A DNA stretch of 64,000 nucleotides from Halohasta salina (GTDB lineage: Archaea; Halobacteriota; Halobacteria; Halobacteriales; Haloferacaceae). Under the pieces are notes generated by a model, which worked only from the letters and a program-made list of their open reading frames with translations, had not been told where the DNA came from and ran no database searches. The stretch lies in assembly GCF_024178165.1 (NCBI RefSeq), contig NZ_JAMZIE010000003.1, positions 433,672-497,671 on the forward strand, given 5' to 3'. Made by a program: the position numbers and the translations under genes. Below are positions 33,924 to 42,695 of the stretch, piece by piece (positions within the stretch are counted from its first letter, which is position 1; every line of letters starts with the position of its first letter).

Positions 33924-36644
33924 ATGACACAGGCGGATCTCTCGACGTTTGCTGCCGCCGAGGGCGACGACGACTCGGAGGCGGCGGCCGCGGCCGTCGT
34001 CGCGGGCAACGGCGGCGGGCGGATCAGCGAGGTGGTCGACATCGACGCGGCGAAGTTCCCCGACTCGACGGGGACGGTCGAGCTGATGGTCACACAGGTC
34101 GACTACACCATCGAAGGCCGCGGCAGCGACGAACACCCCGTGATCCACGTCTTCGGACGCCGCGAGGACGGCAGCCACGAACACGTCCGGGTGCTCGGAT
34201 TCGAGCCCTACTTTTACGTGCCGACCGACTCGCTGGACGCGCCGCCCGAAAACGAGTACGACGTTATCGTCGACAGCCGCGAGACCGACGCCGACGGCGA
34301 GCCCTTCGAGAGTATCCGTGGCGAAAAGCTCACGCAGGTCATCGGCCGCACGCCGCGGGACGTCGGCCAGATCCGCGACGAGTTCGACCACTACGAGGCC
34401 GACATCCTGTTCCCGAACCGGTTCCTGATCGACAAGGGAATCAACAGTGGGATCGAGGTCTCCGAGCGTCGACTTGAGGACGACTCGATTCAGGTCCCGC
34501 ACAACGAGGTCGTTCCCGCGGACGTCGACGGCGACCTCCGGGTGAACATCTTCGATATCGAGGTCGACGACCGCCGGGGGTTCCCCGAGGACGGCGAGGA
34601 AGAGATCGTCTGTCTCACCAGCTACGACTCCTTCGACGAGGAGTACATCGCGTGGCTCTACGAGGCTCCCGAGGGTGACGGCGAAGCCCCCGACGCACTG
34701 CCCGACTACGATCCGTATCGGGAGGGGATGAGCGTCGACGTCCGGAGCTTCGAGACCGAAGCCGCGATGCTGGATGCTTTTGTTAGTTATATTGAGGCTA
34801 CCGATCCGGACGTGCTCACCGGCTGGAACTTCGAGGATTTCGACGCGCCGTACTTCCTCGACCGGATGGAAGTGGTCGACAAGGAGACTGATCTGGATCT
34901 CTCGATAGATCGGCTCTCCCGTGTGAACGAGGTCTGGCGCTCGGGCTGGGGTGGCCCCGATATCAAGGGCCGAGTCGTCTTCGACCTGCTGTACGGCTAC
35001 AAGCGCACCCAGTTTACCGAACTCGACTCCTACCGGCTCGATGCCGTCGGCGAGACGGAACTCGACGTGGGAAAGGAACGGTATTCGGGCGACATCGGCG
35101 ATCTCTGGGAAAACGACCCCACACGGCTTCTCGAATACAACCTTCGGGACGTGGAACTCTGTGTCGAGATCGACCGCAAGCAAAACCTGATCGCCTTCTG
35201 GGACGAGGTGCGCAAGTTCGTCGGCTGCAAGCTCGAAGACGCACCGACGCCCGGCGACGCGGTCGACCAGTACGTCCTCCACAAGGCCTACGGGAAGTTC
35301 GCGCTTCCAACGAAGGGGAAACAGGACGCCGAGGAGTTCGAAGGCGGGGCCGTCTTCGACCCGATTACCGGCGTCAAGGAGAACGTCACCGTACTCGACC
35401 TCAAGAGCCTGTATCCGATGTGTATGGTGACGATCAACGCCGGCCCCGAGACGAAGGTCGACGAGGACTTCGAGGGCGAAACCTACCGCGCACCCAACGG
35501 GAGCCGGTTCCGCAAGGAGCCCGACGGGATCATGCGGGAGATGGTCGACGAGTTGTTGACCGAGCGGGAGAACAAGAAAGAACTCCGGAATCAGCACGAC
35601 CCGGAGAGCTCAGAGTACGCTATTTTCGACCGCCAACAGGCCGCAGTAAAGGTGATTATGAACTCACTCTACGGCGTAACGGGGTGGGATCGGTTCCGGC
35701 TCTACGATAAGGAAGGGGCGGCAGCGGTCACCGCCACCGGACGAGAAGTCATCGACTTCACTGCGACAGCAGCCAACGAACTCGATTACGAGATCGCATA
35801 CGGGGATACCGACTCGGTGATGCTCGAACTCGGCAAGGAGGTCCCGAAACAGGATGCCATCGATCAATCCTTCGAGATCGAGGAGTACATCAACGGCCGC
35901 TACGACGACTTCGCCAGCGAGGAACTCAACGCCGAGGCCCACCGGTTCCAGATCGAGTTCGAGAAGCTCTACCGGCGCTTCTTCCAAGCAGGGACGAAAA
36001 AGCGGTACGCGGGCCACATCATCTGGAAGGAGGGCAAGGACGTCGACGACATCGACATCACTGGTTTCGAGTACAAACGCTCGGATATCGCGCCGATTAC
36101 CAAACAGGTTCAGAAGGACGTCATCGAGACGATCGTCACTGGCGACGACGTCGACGACGACATCGAGGAAGTTCGGGCGTACCTCACGACGGTTATCGAG
36201 GAGTTCCGCAACGGCGAGCGGAGCGTCGACGAGATCGGCATCCCCGGCGGGATCGGCAAACGACTGGACGCCTACGAGACACCCACGGCACAGGTCCGCG
36301 GCGCACAGTACGCCAACCTCATGCTGGGCACCAACTTCGACCGCGGCTCGAAGCCCAAGCGGCTCTATCTCGAAAACGTCCACCCCTCGTTCTTCCGGCG
36401 GATGGAAGACGAGGAGGGGCTCGATCCGCAACGCGATCCCCTCTATGGGGAGTTCAAACGCGACCCCGACGTGATCTGCTTCGAGTACGCCGACCAGATC
36501 CCCGAGGAGTTCGAGGTCGACCTCGACAAGATGCTCGACAAGACGCTCAAGGGACCGATCTCGCGGGTGATCGAGGCGCTGGGAATGTCGTGGGAGGAGA
36601 TCAAGACCGGCCAGACCCAGACCGGTCTCGAACAGTACTGGTAG
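33924..36644 (+). CDS. polB: DNA-directed DNA polymerase, family B (PolB1)
   Basis: A 906-residue replicative polymerase. The 3'-5' exonuclease motifs are visible (Exo I FDIEVDDRRG, Exo II GWNFEDFDAPYF, Exo III region YNLRDVELC). Polymerase motifs are A DLKSLYPMC, B KVIMNSLYGVTGW and C YGDTDSV. All three are positions where archaeal polB inteins insert, and all are empty here. The last residues QTGLEQYW fit a PIP box for binding the PCNA clamp. An acidic Ala-rich segment (about 15-30) is a haloarchaeal addition. It stands alone, with an oligo-T region after the stop. Confidence 0.96.
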   Translation: MTQADLSTFAAAEGDDDSEAAAAAVVAGNGGGRISEVVDIDAAKFPDSTGTVELMVTQVDYTIEGRGSDEHPVIHVFGRREDGSHEHVRVLGFEPYFYVPTDSLDAPPENEYDVIVDSRETDADGEPFESIRGEKLTQVIGRTPRDVGQIRDEFDHYEADILFPNRFLIDKGINSGIEVSERRLEDDSIQVPHNEVVPADVDGDLRVNIFDIEVDDRRGFPEDGEEEIVCLTSYDSFDEEYIAWLYEAPEGDGEAPDALPDYDPYREGMSVDVRSFETEAAMLDAFVSYIEATDPDVLTGWNFEDFDAPYFLDRMEVVDKETDLDLSIDRLSRVNEVWRSGWGGPDIKGRVVFDLLYGYKRTQFTELDSYRLDAVGETELDVGKERYSGDIGDLWENDPTRLLEYNLRDVELCVEIDRKQNLIAFWDEVRKFVGCKLEDAPTPGDAVDQYVLHKAYGKFALPTKGKQDAEEFEGGAVFDPITGVKENVTVLDLKSLYPMCMVTINAGPETKVDEDFEGETYRAPNGSRFRKEPDGIMREMVDELLTERENKKELRNQHDPESSEYAIFDRQQAAVKVIMNSLYGVTGWDRFRLYDKEGAAAVTATGREVIDFTATAANELDYEIAYGDTDSVMLELGKEVPKQDAIDQSFEIEEYINGRYDDFASEELNAEAHRFQIEFEKLYRRFFQAGTKKRYAGHIIWKEGKDVDDIDITGFEYKRSDIAPITKQVQKDVIETIVTGDDVDDDIEEVRAYLTTVIEEFRNGERSVDEIGIPGGIGKRLDAYETPTAQVRGAQYANLMLGTNFDRGSKPKRLYLENVHPSFFRRMEDEEGLDPQRDPLYGEFKRDPDVICFEYADQIPEEFEVDLDKMLDKTLKGPISRVIEALGMSWEEIKTGQTQTGLEQYW

Positions 36645-36667
36645 CTGCGGTGTCAGGAACCGGGGTG

Positions 36668-36694
36668 TCTTTTTGATTTAGAAATTTTTCTTTC
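36668..36694 (+). terminator. Oligo-T terminator region after polB
   Basis: Two runs of five T (36670-36674 and 36685-36689) plus TTT in a short AT-rich stretch starting 24 bases after the polB stop, the usual type of archaeal intrinsic terminator. Confidence 0.6.
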
Positions 36695-36778
36695 CCCATC
36701 GGCAGATTTGAAGGGGGGATTCCGTAACCATTATGGGCGTAACCCCCGACGTACATCATACGAGGCGACGAATCACCA

Positions 36779-37696
36779 ATGGCAACACTCGCAATCAACA
36801 ATCTACACGCAGCAGTCGCAGAAGAGGACGGAGAGACCATCCTTCGGGGCGTCGACCTCGAAGTCAACTCCGGAGAGATCCACGCCCTGATGGGCCCCAA
36901 CGGCTCGGGGAAGTCCACCACGGCCAAAGTCATCGCGGGCCACCCGGCCTACGAGGTAACCGAGGGCGAAATCCTCCTCGAACTCGACGAGGCGGACGTC
37001 GCAGACATCGACGTCGAGGTCGACGACGAGGACCTGACGTGGGATCTGCTCGATCTCGAACCCAACGAGCGCGCGGCGCTCGGCATCTTCCTCGGCTTCC
37101 AGTATCCGGCCGAGATCGAGGGCGTCACCATGACGAGCTTCCTCCGACAGGCGCTCAACGCCAAGGCCGAGGAACGCGAGGAACTGTTCGAGGACGAAGA
37201 CGAGGCCGAAGCCGACGACGACGAGGACGACGGCTACGACACCTCGCCGATGGAAGGCCCCGCTGACGACGGCGAGATCGGCGTCGCCGAGTTCCAGCAG
37301 ATCCTCAGCGAGAAGATGGAGCTGCTCGATATGGACGAGAAGTTCATGACCCGCTATCTCAACGCCGGCTTCTCCGGCGGCGAGAAGAAACAGAACGAGG
37401 TCCTCCAGGCCGCACTGCTCGAACCCGCCATCGCCGTACTCGACGAGATCGACTCCGGACTCGACATCGACCGTCTGCAGGACGTCTCCGACGGCATCAA
37501 TGCCCTCCGCGACGAGCAGGGGACCGGCATCCTCCAGATCACCCACTACCAGCGCATCCTCGACTACGTCGAACCCGACCACGTTCACGTCATGCTCGAC
37601 GGTAAGATCGCCAAAAGCGGCGGCGCCGAGCTGGCCGAGAAGCTCGAAGACAAGGGCTACGACTGGGTCCGTGAGGACGTCTACGAGACGGCGTGA
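36779..37696 (+). CDS. sufC: Fe-S cluster assembly ATPase SufC
   Basis: A 305-residue ABC ATPase of the SufBCD scaffold. Walker A is GPNGSGKS (residues 39-46), signature [13 protein letters not shown], Walker [16 protein letters not shown]-loop ITHYQR. Between the Q-loop ([10 protein letters not shown]) and the signature there is an acidic insert (about 138-165, [17 protein letters not shown]) absent from bacterial SufC, explaining the extra length. It is the first of sufC-sufB-sufD. No typical -27 TATA box is clear; CATCATAC at about 36752 is the best candidate. Confidence 0.95.
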   Translation: MATLAINNLHAAVAEEDGETILRGVDLEVNSGEIHALMGPNGSGKSTTAKVIAGHPAYEVTEGEILLELDEADVADIDVEVDDEDLTWDLLDLEPNERAALGIFLGFQYPAEIEGVTMTSFLRQALNAKAEEREELFEDEDEAEADDDEDDGYDTSPMEGPADDGEIGVAEFQQILSEKMELLDMDEKFMTRYLNAGFSGGEKKQNEVLQAALLEPAIAVLDEIDSGLDIDRLQDVSDGINALRDEQGTGILQITHYQRILDYVEPDHVHVMLDGKIAKSGGAELAEKLEDKGYDWVREDVYETA

Positions 37697-37718
37697 CTAC
37701 TCAAGCTTACACACAACA

Positions 37719-37726
37719 CTATAAGC
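37719..37726 (+). promoter_or_regulatory. Internal TATA-like box for sufBD
   Basis: CTATAAGC centred 26 bases before the sufB ATG, in an AT-rich 51-base gap after sufC, so sufBD may also be transcribed separately from sufC. Confidence 0.6.
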
Positions 37727-37747
37727 AACCAAAACCAAACACAATAC

Positions 37748-39175
37748 ATGAGCTCAAACGAAGAACTCCAAGAAACAAACACTGAAGCCCGGTTCGAATT
37801 CAAGAAGGAGGAAGCTTCCGCCTTCAAAAGCGAGAAGGGCCTCACCGAGGAGACGATTCGCGTCATCTCCGAGGACAAGGACGAACCCGAGTGGATGCTC
37901 CAGCGCCGCCTCCGTGCGCTCGAGCACTTCCAGAACATGCCGATGCCGACCGACTGGCCCGAGATCCCGGACCTCTCGGAGGTCGACGTAGACGAGATCG
38001 TTCCGTATATCCGACCTGACATCGACGTCCGCGGCGGCGTCGACGACTGGACGGACCTGCCGGACGATATCAAGGACACCTTCGACAAGCTCGGCATCCC
38101 GGAAGCCGAGAAGAACGCGTTGTCGGGCGTCGGCGCGCAGTACGAGTCGGAGATCGTCTACCAGAACATGCAGGAACAGTGGGAGGAAAAGGGCGTCATC
38201 TTCTGTGACATGGACAAGGCCGTCCAGGAACACGAAGAGATCGTCAAGGAGTACTTCATGACCAAGTGTGTCCCGCCGAGCGACAACAAGTTCGCCGCGC
38301 TCCACGGGGCGATCTGGTCGGGCGGTTCGTTCGTCTACATCCCCGAAGACACCACCGTCGAGATGCCGATTCAGGCCTACTTCCGGATGAACTCCGAGGG
38401 GATGGGCCAGTTCGAGCACACCCTCATCGTCGCCGAGGAGGGCTCGGAGGTCCACTACATCGAGGGCTGTTCCGCGCCGAAATACTCGGCGTTCAACCTC
38501 CACTCGGGAGGCGTCGAGGTCTTCGTCGGCGAGGACGCTCACGTCCAGTACTCGACGGTCCAGAACTGGTCGAAGAACACCTACAACCTCAACACCAAGC
38601 GCGCCATCGTTGAGAAGAACGGCCGCATGGAATGGATTTCGGGCTCGATGGGCTCGAAGGCCACGATGCTGTACCCCGCCTCGATCCTCAAGGGTCGCGG
38701 CGCGTCGGACAACCACATCACCATCGCCTTCGCGGGCGAGGGCCAGAACATCGACACCGGCGCGAAGGTCTACCACAACGCCCCCGAGACGAAGTCGACC
38801 ATCGAGTCGAAATCGATCTCGAAGGACGGCGGTCGGACCAACTACCGCGGGCTGGTCCACATCGCCGACGGCGCGGAGAACTCCTCGACGGCCGTCGAGT
38901 GTGACGCGCTGATGTTCGACAACGAGTCGACCTCCGATACAATGCCGTACATGGAGATCAACGAGTCGAAAGTCGACGTCGCCCACGAGGCGACCGTCGG
39001 CAAGATCGGCGACGAGGACATCTTCTACCTCCAGAGCCGCGGCTTGGACGATGACGACGCCAAGCAGATGATCGTCTCGGGCTTCATCGAGCCGATCACG
39101 GAGGAACTGCCGATCGAGTACGCGGTCGAACTCAACCGCCTCGTCGAGCTTGAGATGGAGGGCTCGCTCGGATGA
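37748..39175 (+). CDS. sufB: Fe-S cluster scaffold protein SufB
   Basis: A 475-residue SufB. Typical segments include KGLTEETIRVISEDKDEPEWMLQRRL at the N-terminus, MTKCVPPSDNKFAALHGAIWSGGSFVYIP, the beta-helix core, EGCSAPKYSAFNLHSGG with the conserved Cys, and RGLVHIADGAENSSTAVECDALM near the C-terminus. With SufD and SufC it builds and transfers Fe-S clusters. The stop overlaps the sufD start as ATGA. It has its own probable promoter. Confidence 0.96.
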   Translation: MSSNEELQETNTEARFEFKKEEASAFKSEKGLTEETIRVISEDKDEPEWMLQRRLRALEHFQNMPMPTDWPEIPDLSEVDVDEIVPYIRPDIDVRGGVDDWTDLPDDIKDTFDKLGIPEAEKNALSGVGAQYESEIVYQNMQEQWEEKGVIFCDMDKAVQEHEEIVKEYFMTKCVPPSDNKFAALHGAIWSGGSFVYIPEDTTVEMPIQAYFRMNSEGMGQFEHTLIVAEEGSEVHYIEGCSAPKYSAFNLHSGGVEVFVGEDAHVQYSTVQNWSKNTYNLNTKRAIVEKNGRMEWISGSMGSKATMLYPASILKGRGASDNHITIAFAGEGQNIDTGAKVYHNAPETKSTIESKSISKDGGRTNYRGLVHIADGAENSSTAVECDALMFDNESTSDTMPYMEINESKVDVAHEATVGKIGDEDIFYLQSRGLDDDDAKQMIVSGFIEPITEELPIEYAVELNRLVELEMEGSLG

Positions 39176-40380
39176 GCGTGCAGGTTCCAGCCAGCCTCTC
39201 GGCGGAGACCGTCGAAGAGATTTCCGAGGCCCGCGACGAGCCCGAGTGGCTCCTCGAACGCCGCCTGTCGGCGCTCGAAGCCCTCGACGAACTCGAACTC
39301 CCCGACGTCATCCAGACGCCCGGCCGGCGCTGGACCGACCTCGAATCCCTCGATTTCGAGAACCTGGTCGACCCCCTCGACCAGTCCGACGCGACCGAGC
39401 GCGTCGAAGCCGAGGGCGCGGAAGTGCTCTCGTTCGTCGAGGCCCTCGAAGACCACGAGGAACTCCTCGAGGAGCACTTCGGCTCGATCGTCGACCCTGA
39501 GGAGAACTACCTGACCGCGCTGTCGGCGGCGCTGTTCACCACAGGGACGGTCGTCTACGTCCCCGAGGGCGTCGACGCCGAGGACATCGAGATCCGCGCG
39601 GAGATGAACTCCCGATCACTGTTCAGCCAGACGCTCGTCGTCACCGAGGAGTCGGCCTCCGCGACGATTCTGGAGTCCATCGAGTCCGGCGAGGACGTCG
39701 AGGGCGACCGCTACTTCAGCAACATCGTCGAAGTCGTCGCTGGCGAGAACAGCTACGTCCAGTTCGGCTCGTTGCAGAACCTCGACGAGGAGACCTACCA
39801 CGTCACTCTCAAGCGCGCGGTGACCGACACCTACGCCACCGCCAACTGGATCGAGGGCAACATCGGCTCGCGGCTGACCCGTTCGGACGTCGAGACCGAA
39901 CTCGACGGCGACAGCTCCGAGACGAAGATCGTCGGCGCGTTCTTCGGTCACGACGACCAACACATCGACGTCAACGCCCGTGTCTGGCACCGTGCCGAAC
40001 ACACGACGGCCGATCTCGTCACCCGTGGCGTGCTCGACGACGTGGCTCGATCGGTGTACGAGGGCGTCCAGGACGTCGGCGAGGGCGCGTGGAACACGAG
40101 TTCCTACCAGCGTGAGAACACGCTGATGCTCTCCGATGAGTCGGAGGCCGACGCCTCGCCCAAACTGATCATCAAGAACCACGACACCGAGGCCAGCCAC
40201 TCGGCGACTGTCGGGCAAGTCGACCAAGAGGACCTCCTGTATATGACTTCCCGGTCGATCGATCCCAACACGGCCCGGAACATGCTCGTCGAGGGCTTCT
40301 TCGTGCCGGTGCTCGAAGAGATCGACGTCGAGGCGTTCCGCGAGGACCTCTCGGACCTCATCATCGCTCGCCTCGACTAA
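39172..40380 (+). CDS. sufD: Fe-S cluster assembly protein SufD
   Basis: A 402-residue SufD, the SufB paralogue in the SufBC2D complex. The N-terminal SAETVEEISEARDEPEWLLERRLSALE repeats the SufB start; the core is a right-handed beta helix, and the C-terminus has the family segment SHSATVGQVDQEDLLYMTSRSID with the conserved His, then ARNMLVEGFF. Start codon overlaps sufB. A T-rich stretch follows the stop. Confidence 0.95.
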   Translation: MSVQVPASLSAETVEEISEARDEPEWLLERRLSALEALDELELPDVIQTPGRRWTDLESLDFENLVDPLDQSDATERVEAEGAEVLSFVEALEDHEELLEEHFGSIVDPEENYLTALSAALFTTGTVVYVPEGVDAEDIEIRAEMNSRSLFSQTLVVTEESASATILESIESGEDVEGDRYFSNIVEVVAGENSYVQFGSLQNLDEETYHVTLKRAVTDTYATANWIEGNIGSRLTRSDVETELDGDSSETKIVGAFFGHDDQHIDVNARVWHRAEHTTADLVTRGVLDDVARSVYEGVQDVGEGAWNTSSYQRENTLMLSDESEADASPKLIIKNHDTEASHSATVGQVDQEDLLYMTSRSIDPNTARNMLVEGFFVPVLEEIDVEAFREDLSDLIIARLD

Positions 40381-40395
40381 CGCGACGTTCTGCTG

Positions 40396-40412
40396 TTTCT
40401 CGTTTTATATTT
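40396..40412 (+). terminator. T-rich terminator region after sufD
   Basis: GTTTCTCGTTTTATATTTC begins about 15 bases after the sufD stop; T-rich runs of three and four match the archaeal oligo-T type. Confidence 0.5.
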
Positions 40413-40464
40413 CGTCCGTCACTGGCCAGTGGTGATCGCGTACAACAACCGTCGACGATTCGTG

Positions 40465-40544
40465 TCGACGCTGTAGTCGGCGGCTCGACACCGCGGCTGA
40501 CGACTTGACGCCGTGGTCGACGACCTGACGCTGCGGTCGTCGAC
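40465..40544. repeat. Four tandem copies of a degenerate 20-base repeat
   Basis: Four adjacent 20-base units (starting 40465, 40485, 40505, 40525) follow the pattern YYGACRCYGYRGYYGNCGRC. They fill the convergent space between sufD and glpK. No coding role is visible: the frames that pass through are shadows. The units may be remnants of a slippage expansion or a protein-binding array. Confidence 0.65.
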
Positions 40545-40596
40545 TGGCCGGCGGCGGCGACACCTCGCTACGAGCCGGATTGGACGGCTTGGCCGA

Positions 40597-42135
40597 CTAC
40601 TCGTCGCTGGACTGGGCCCAGTCGAGCGACCGGTCGACGGCGTCGTGCCAGCGGTCGAACTCGGCTTCGTAGTCGGCGTCGGGATCGACCTCGAACTCGC
40701 GGTCGACCTGCCAGTTGTCCCGGAGTTCGTCGACCGTCTCCCAGTAGCCGACCGCGAGGCCGGCGGCGTAGGCCGAACCGAGCGCCGTGGTCTCGTCGAC
40801 GACCGGGCGGACGATGTCGGTGCCGACGATGTCGGCCTGTAGTTGGCAGAGGAAGTTGTTCTTGACCGCGCCACCGTCGACACGGAGGTCGCTGAGTTCG
40901 ATCCCCGAGTCCTCGACCATCGCCTCGGCGACGTCCTTGGTCTGGAAGGCGATCGCTTCCAATGTCGCCCGGACGATGTGCTCGCGTCGGGTGCCGCGGG
41001 TCATCCCGACGATGGTGCCGCGGGCCCGCTGGTCCCAGTGGGGCGCGCCGAGACCGGTGAAGGCGGGGACGAAGTAGACGCCATCGGTGGAGTCGACGCT
41101 GCGGGCGACGGCCTCGGACTCCATGGCGTCGTCGATCAGCGTCATATCTTCGAGCCACTCGACGGCCGCACCGGTGATGAAGATCGCCCCTTCGAGGGCG
41201 TACTGGACGGGCTCGCCGGATCGCTGGAAGCCGACGGTCGTCAGCAGGCCGTGGTCGGAGGGAACGGCCTCGTTGCCGGTGTTCATCAGCATGAACGAGC
41301 CGGTGCCGTAGGTGTTTTTGGCGTCGCCGGAGTCGAAACAGGTCTGGCCGAACAGCGCGGCCTGCTGGTCGCCGAGCGCGCCGGCGACGGGGACCTCCGC
41401 GCCGAGGAACCCTTCGGCGTCGGTCGACCCGTAGGTCGCGTCGTCCGAGGAGGGCCGGACCTCGGGCAGGGTCGCCGCGGGAACGTTGAACTCCGCGAGC
41501 AGTTCGTCGTCCCAATCCATCTCGTGGATGTTGAACAGCATCGTCCGGGAGGCGTTCGAGACGTCGGTGATGTGGTTGCCGGTGAGGTTGTAGATCACCC
41601 ACGTGTCGATCGTCCCGAAGAGGATGTCGCCGTCTTGGGCTCGCTCGCGGACGTCCTGCGGCCGGGCGCGCTGGAGTTTGATCGGGTCGGTGTTGTCCAG
41701 CAGCCACTCGGCCTTCGTCGCCGAGAAGTAGGCATCGGGTTCGAGGCCGGTCTTCTCTTGGACCATCTCGGCGTTCCCCTCCTCTTCGAGGGTCTCGATC
41801 CGGTCGGTCGTCCGCCGGTCCTGCCAGACGATGGCGTTGGCGATCGGATCGCCGGATTCGGCGTCCCACAGCAGGGTGGTCTCCCGCTGGTTGGTGACGC
41901 CGATCGCCTCCAGTTGCTCGGCGTCGACCCCGCCCTCGTCGAGGGCCGTGTGGATGACGGACTTCGTGTTCTCCCAGATCTCGACGGGGTCGTGTTCGAC
42001 CCAACCGGGTTCCGGGTAGATCTGCTCGTGTTTCTCGTAGGCGCTCGCCACGACGTTACCACCATGGTCGAAGACCATGAACCGCGTTCCTGTGGTCCCT
42101 TGATCGATGGACCCGACGTAGGTTTCAGTTGCCAT
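40597..42135 (-). CDS. glpK: Glycerol kinase
   Basis: A 512-residue FGGY-family kinase that phosphorylates glycerol to sn-glycerol-3-phosphate, the main entry of glycerol in haloarchaea. The N-terminal phosphate loop DQGTTGTRFMVFD, the substrate-site GWVEHDP and NQRETT, and the C-terminal ATP motif VDGGAVKNNFLCQLQADI are all present. Length is normal. No glycerol dehydrogenase genes follow on this strand. The region upstream is GC-rich for about 60 bases and then AT-rich, so the mRNA probably has a leader of around 70 bases. Confidence 0.96.
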   Translation of the reverse strand: MATETYVGSIDQGTTGTRFMVFDHGGNVVASAYEKHEQIYPEPGWVEHDPVEIWENTKSVIHTALDEGGVDAEQLEAIGVTNQRETTLLWDAESGDPIANAIVWQDRRTTDRIETLEEEGNAEMVQEKTGLEPDAYFSATKAEWLLDNTDPIKLQRARPQDVRERAQDGDILFGTIDTWVIYNLTGNHITDVSNASRTMLFNIHEMDWDDELLAEFNVPAATLPEVRPSSDDATYGSTDAEGFLGAEVPVAGALGDQQAALFGQTCFDSGDAKNTYGTGSFMLMNTGNEAVPSDHGLLTTVGFQRSGEPVQYALEGAIFITGAAVEWLEDMTLIDDAMESEAVARSVDSTDGVYFVPAFTGLGAPHWDQRARGTIVGMTRGTRREHIVRATLEAIAFQTKDVAEAMVEDSGIELSDLRVDGGAVKNNFLCQLQADIVGTDIVRPVVDETTALGSAYAAGLAVGYWETVDELRDNWQVDREFEVDPDADYEAEFDRWHDAVDRSLDWAQSSDE

Positions 42136-42153
42136 TGTTGATCGTCACACTGT

Positions 42154-42193
42154 GGGGGCCCCGACCGACCGGCGGGGGCTCCGACCGGTCGAC
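42154..42193. repeat. Two tandem 20-base units in the glpK leader
   Basis: Units at 42154-42173 and 42174-42193 match at 16 of 20 positions, both beginning GGGGGC and containing CCGACCG. They lie 18 bases upstream of the glpK start in the presumed leader. Confidence 0.55.
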
Positions 42194-42360
42194 CGCGACC
42201 CGATCCACGATTAGTACTCATTGATTCATACAATAAATATTATCATCGTACTAACATTTTTAATAAAGTATCGAGACAGTCTGTCGAGTTGCTCTATCAG
42301 ATTTTGGTAACAGGCGGCATTCTTAGGTGAAGCTACTACCCAAATTTAGGTAATCCGAAG

Positions 42361-42374
42361 TTAGGTGACCCTAA
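42361..42374 (+). promoter_or_regulatory. DtxR-like operator at the feoA start codon
   Basis: TTAGG-TGAC-CCTAA is a perfect inverted repeat directly touching the feoA ATG at 42375. Two more TTAGGTRA half sites lie upstream in the same orientation (42323-42330 and 42346-42353). TTAGG/CCTAA arms are the core of the known bacterial DtxR/IdeR iron-box. Repression by an iron-loaded DtxR protein, such as the one at 15580, is inferred. Confidence 0.65.
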
Positions 42375-42695
42375 ATGGATGAGACACGAGCGACCCACGC
42401 GGGCGAGTCGGCCGGCGAATCCAGCGCCGACGGGCAGGGCTGTCCCAAGCGGCGGCAGTGCCAACGCGGGCGAGCCTGCAAGCGGCTCGTCGACCTCGAG
42501 TGTGGCGAGACGGGACGGATCGAGTGTGTCGACTGCGAGCGGCGGACCCTGGAGTCGATGGGCGTCCGACCGGGCAAGCGGATCGAAGTCTGTACGAAAC
42601 ACCCCTTCGACGGGCCGGTCGTCGTCTCTGTCGGTCGGTCGACCGTCTCACTGAGTCGCTCTCACGCCCGCCAACTGGACGTCGTCACCGACTGA
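42375..42695 (+). CDS. feoA: FeoA-type ferrous iron transport protein with Cys-rich extension
   Basis: A 106-residue protein whose C-terminal part (about 37-106) is the SH3-like FeoA domain (LVDLECGETGRIECV, LESMGVRPGKRIEV, GPVVVSVGRSTVSLSRSHARQLDV). The N-terminus is unusual: an acidic stretch then a short Cys/Arg-rich motif (CPKRRQCQRGRACKR), which could bind a metal or Fe-S cluster. FeoA stimulates FeoB from the cytoplasm. The stop shares one base with the feoB start (TGATG). The operator covers the bases just before the ATG. Confidence 0.9.
   Translation: MDETRATHAGESAGESSADGQGCPKRRQCQRGRACKRLVDLECGETGRIECVDCERRTLESMGVRPGKRIEVCTKHPFDGPVVVSVGRSTVSLSRSHARQLDVVTD

Noticed and set aside
33795..35597. 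600-codon open frame on the minus strand opposite polB
   Set aside because: It is a shadow of the polB gene caused by high GC content; the translation has no recognisable motifs, while the plus strand encodes a complete polymerase.
33924..36644. Possible intein in the family B DNA polymerase
   Set aside because: The three usual insertion motifs (DLKSLYP, NSLYG, YGDTDS) are uninterrupted, so the gene is intein-free.
40419..40883. Short minus-strand open frame across the 20-base repeat array
   Set aside because: It overlaps the real glpK C-terminus in another frame and passes through the tandem repeats; Ser/Arg-rich composition indicates a shadow.
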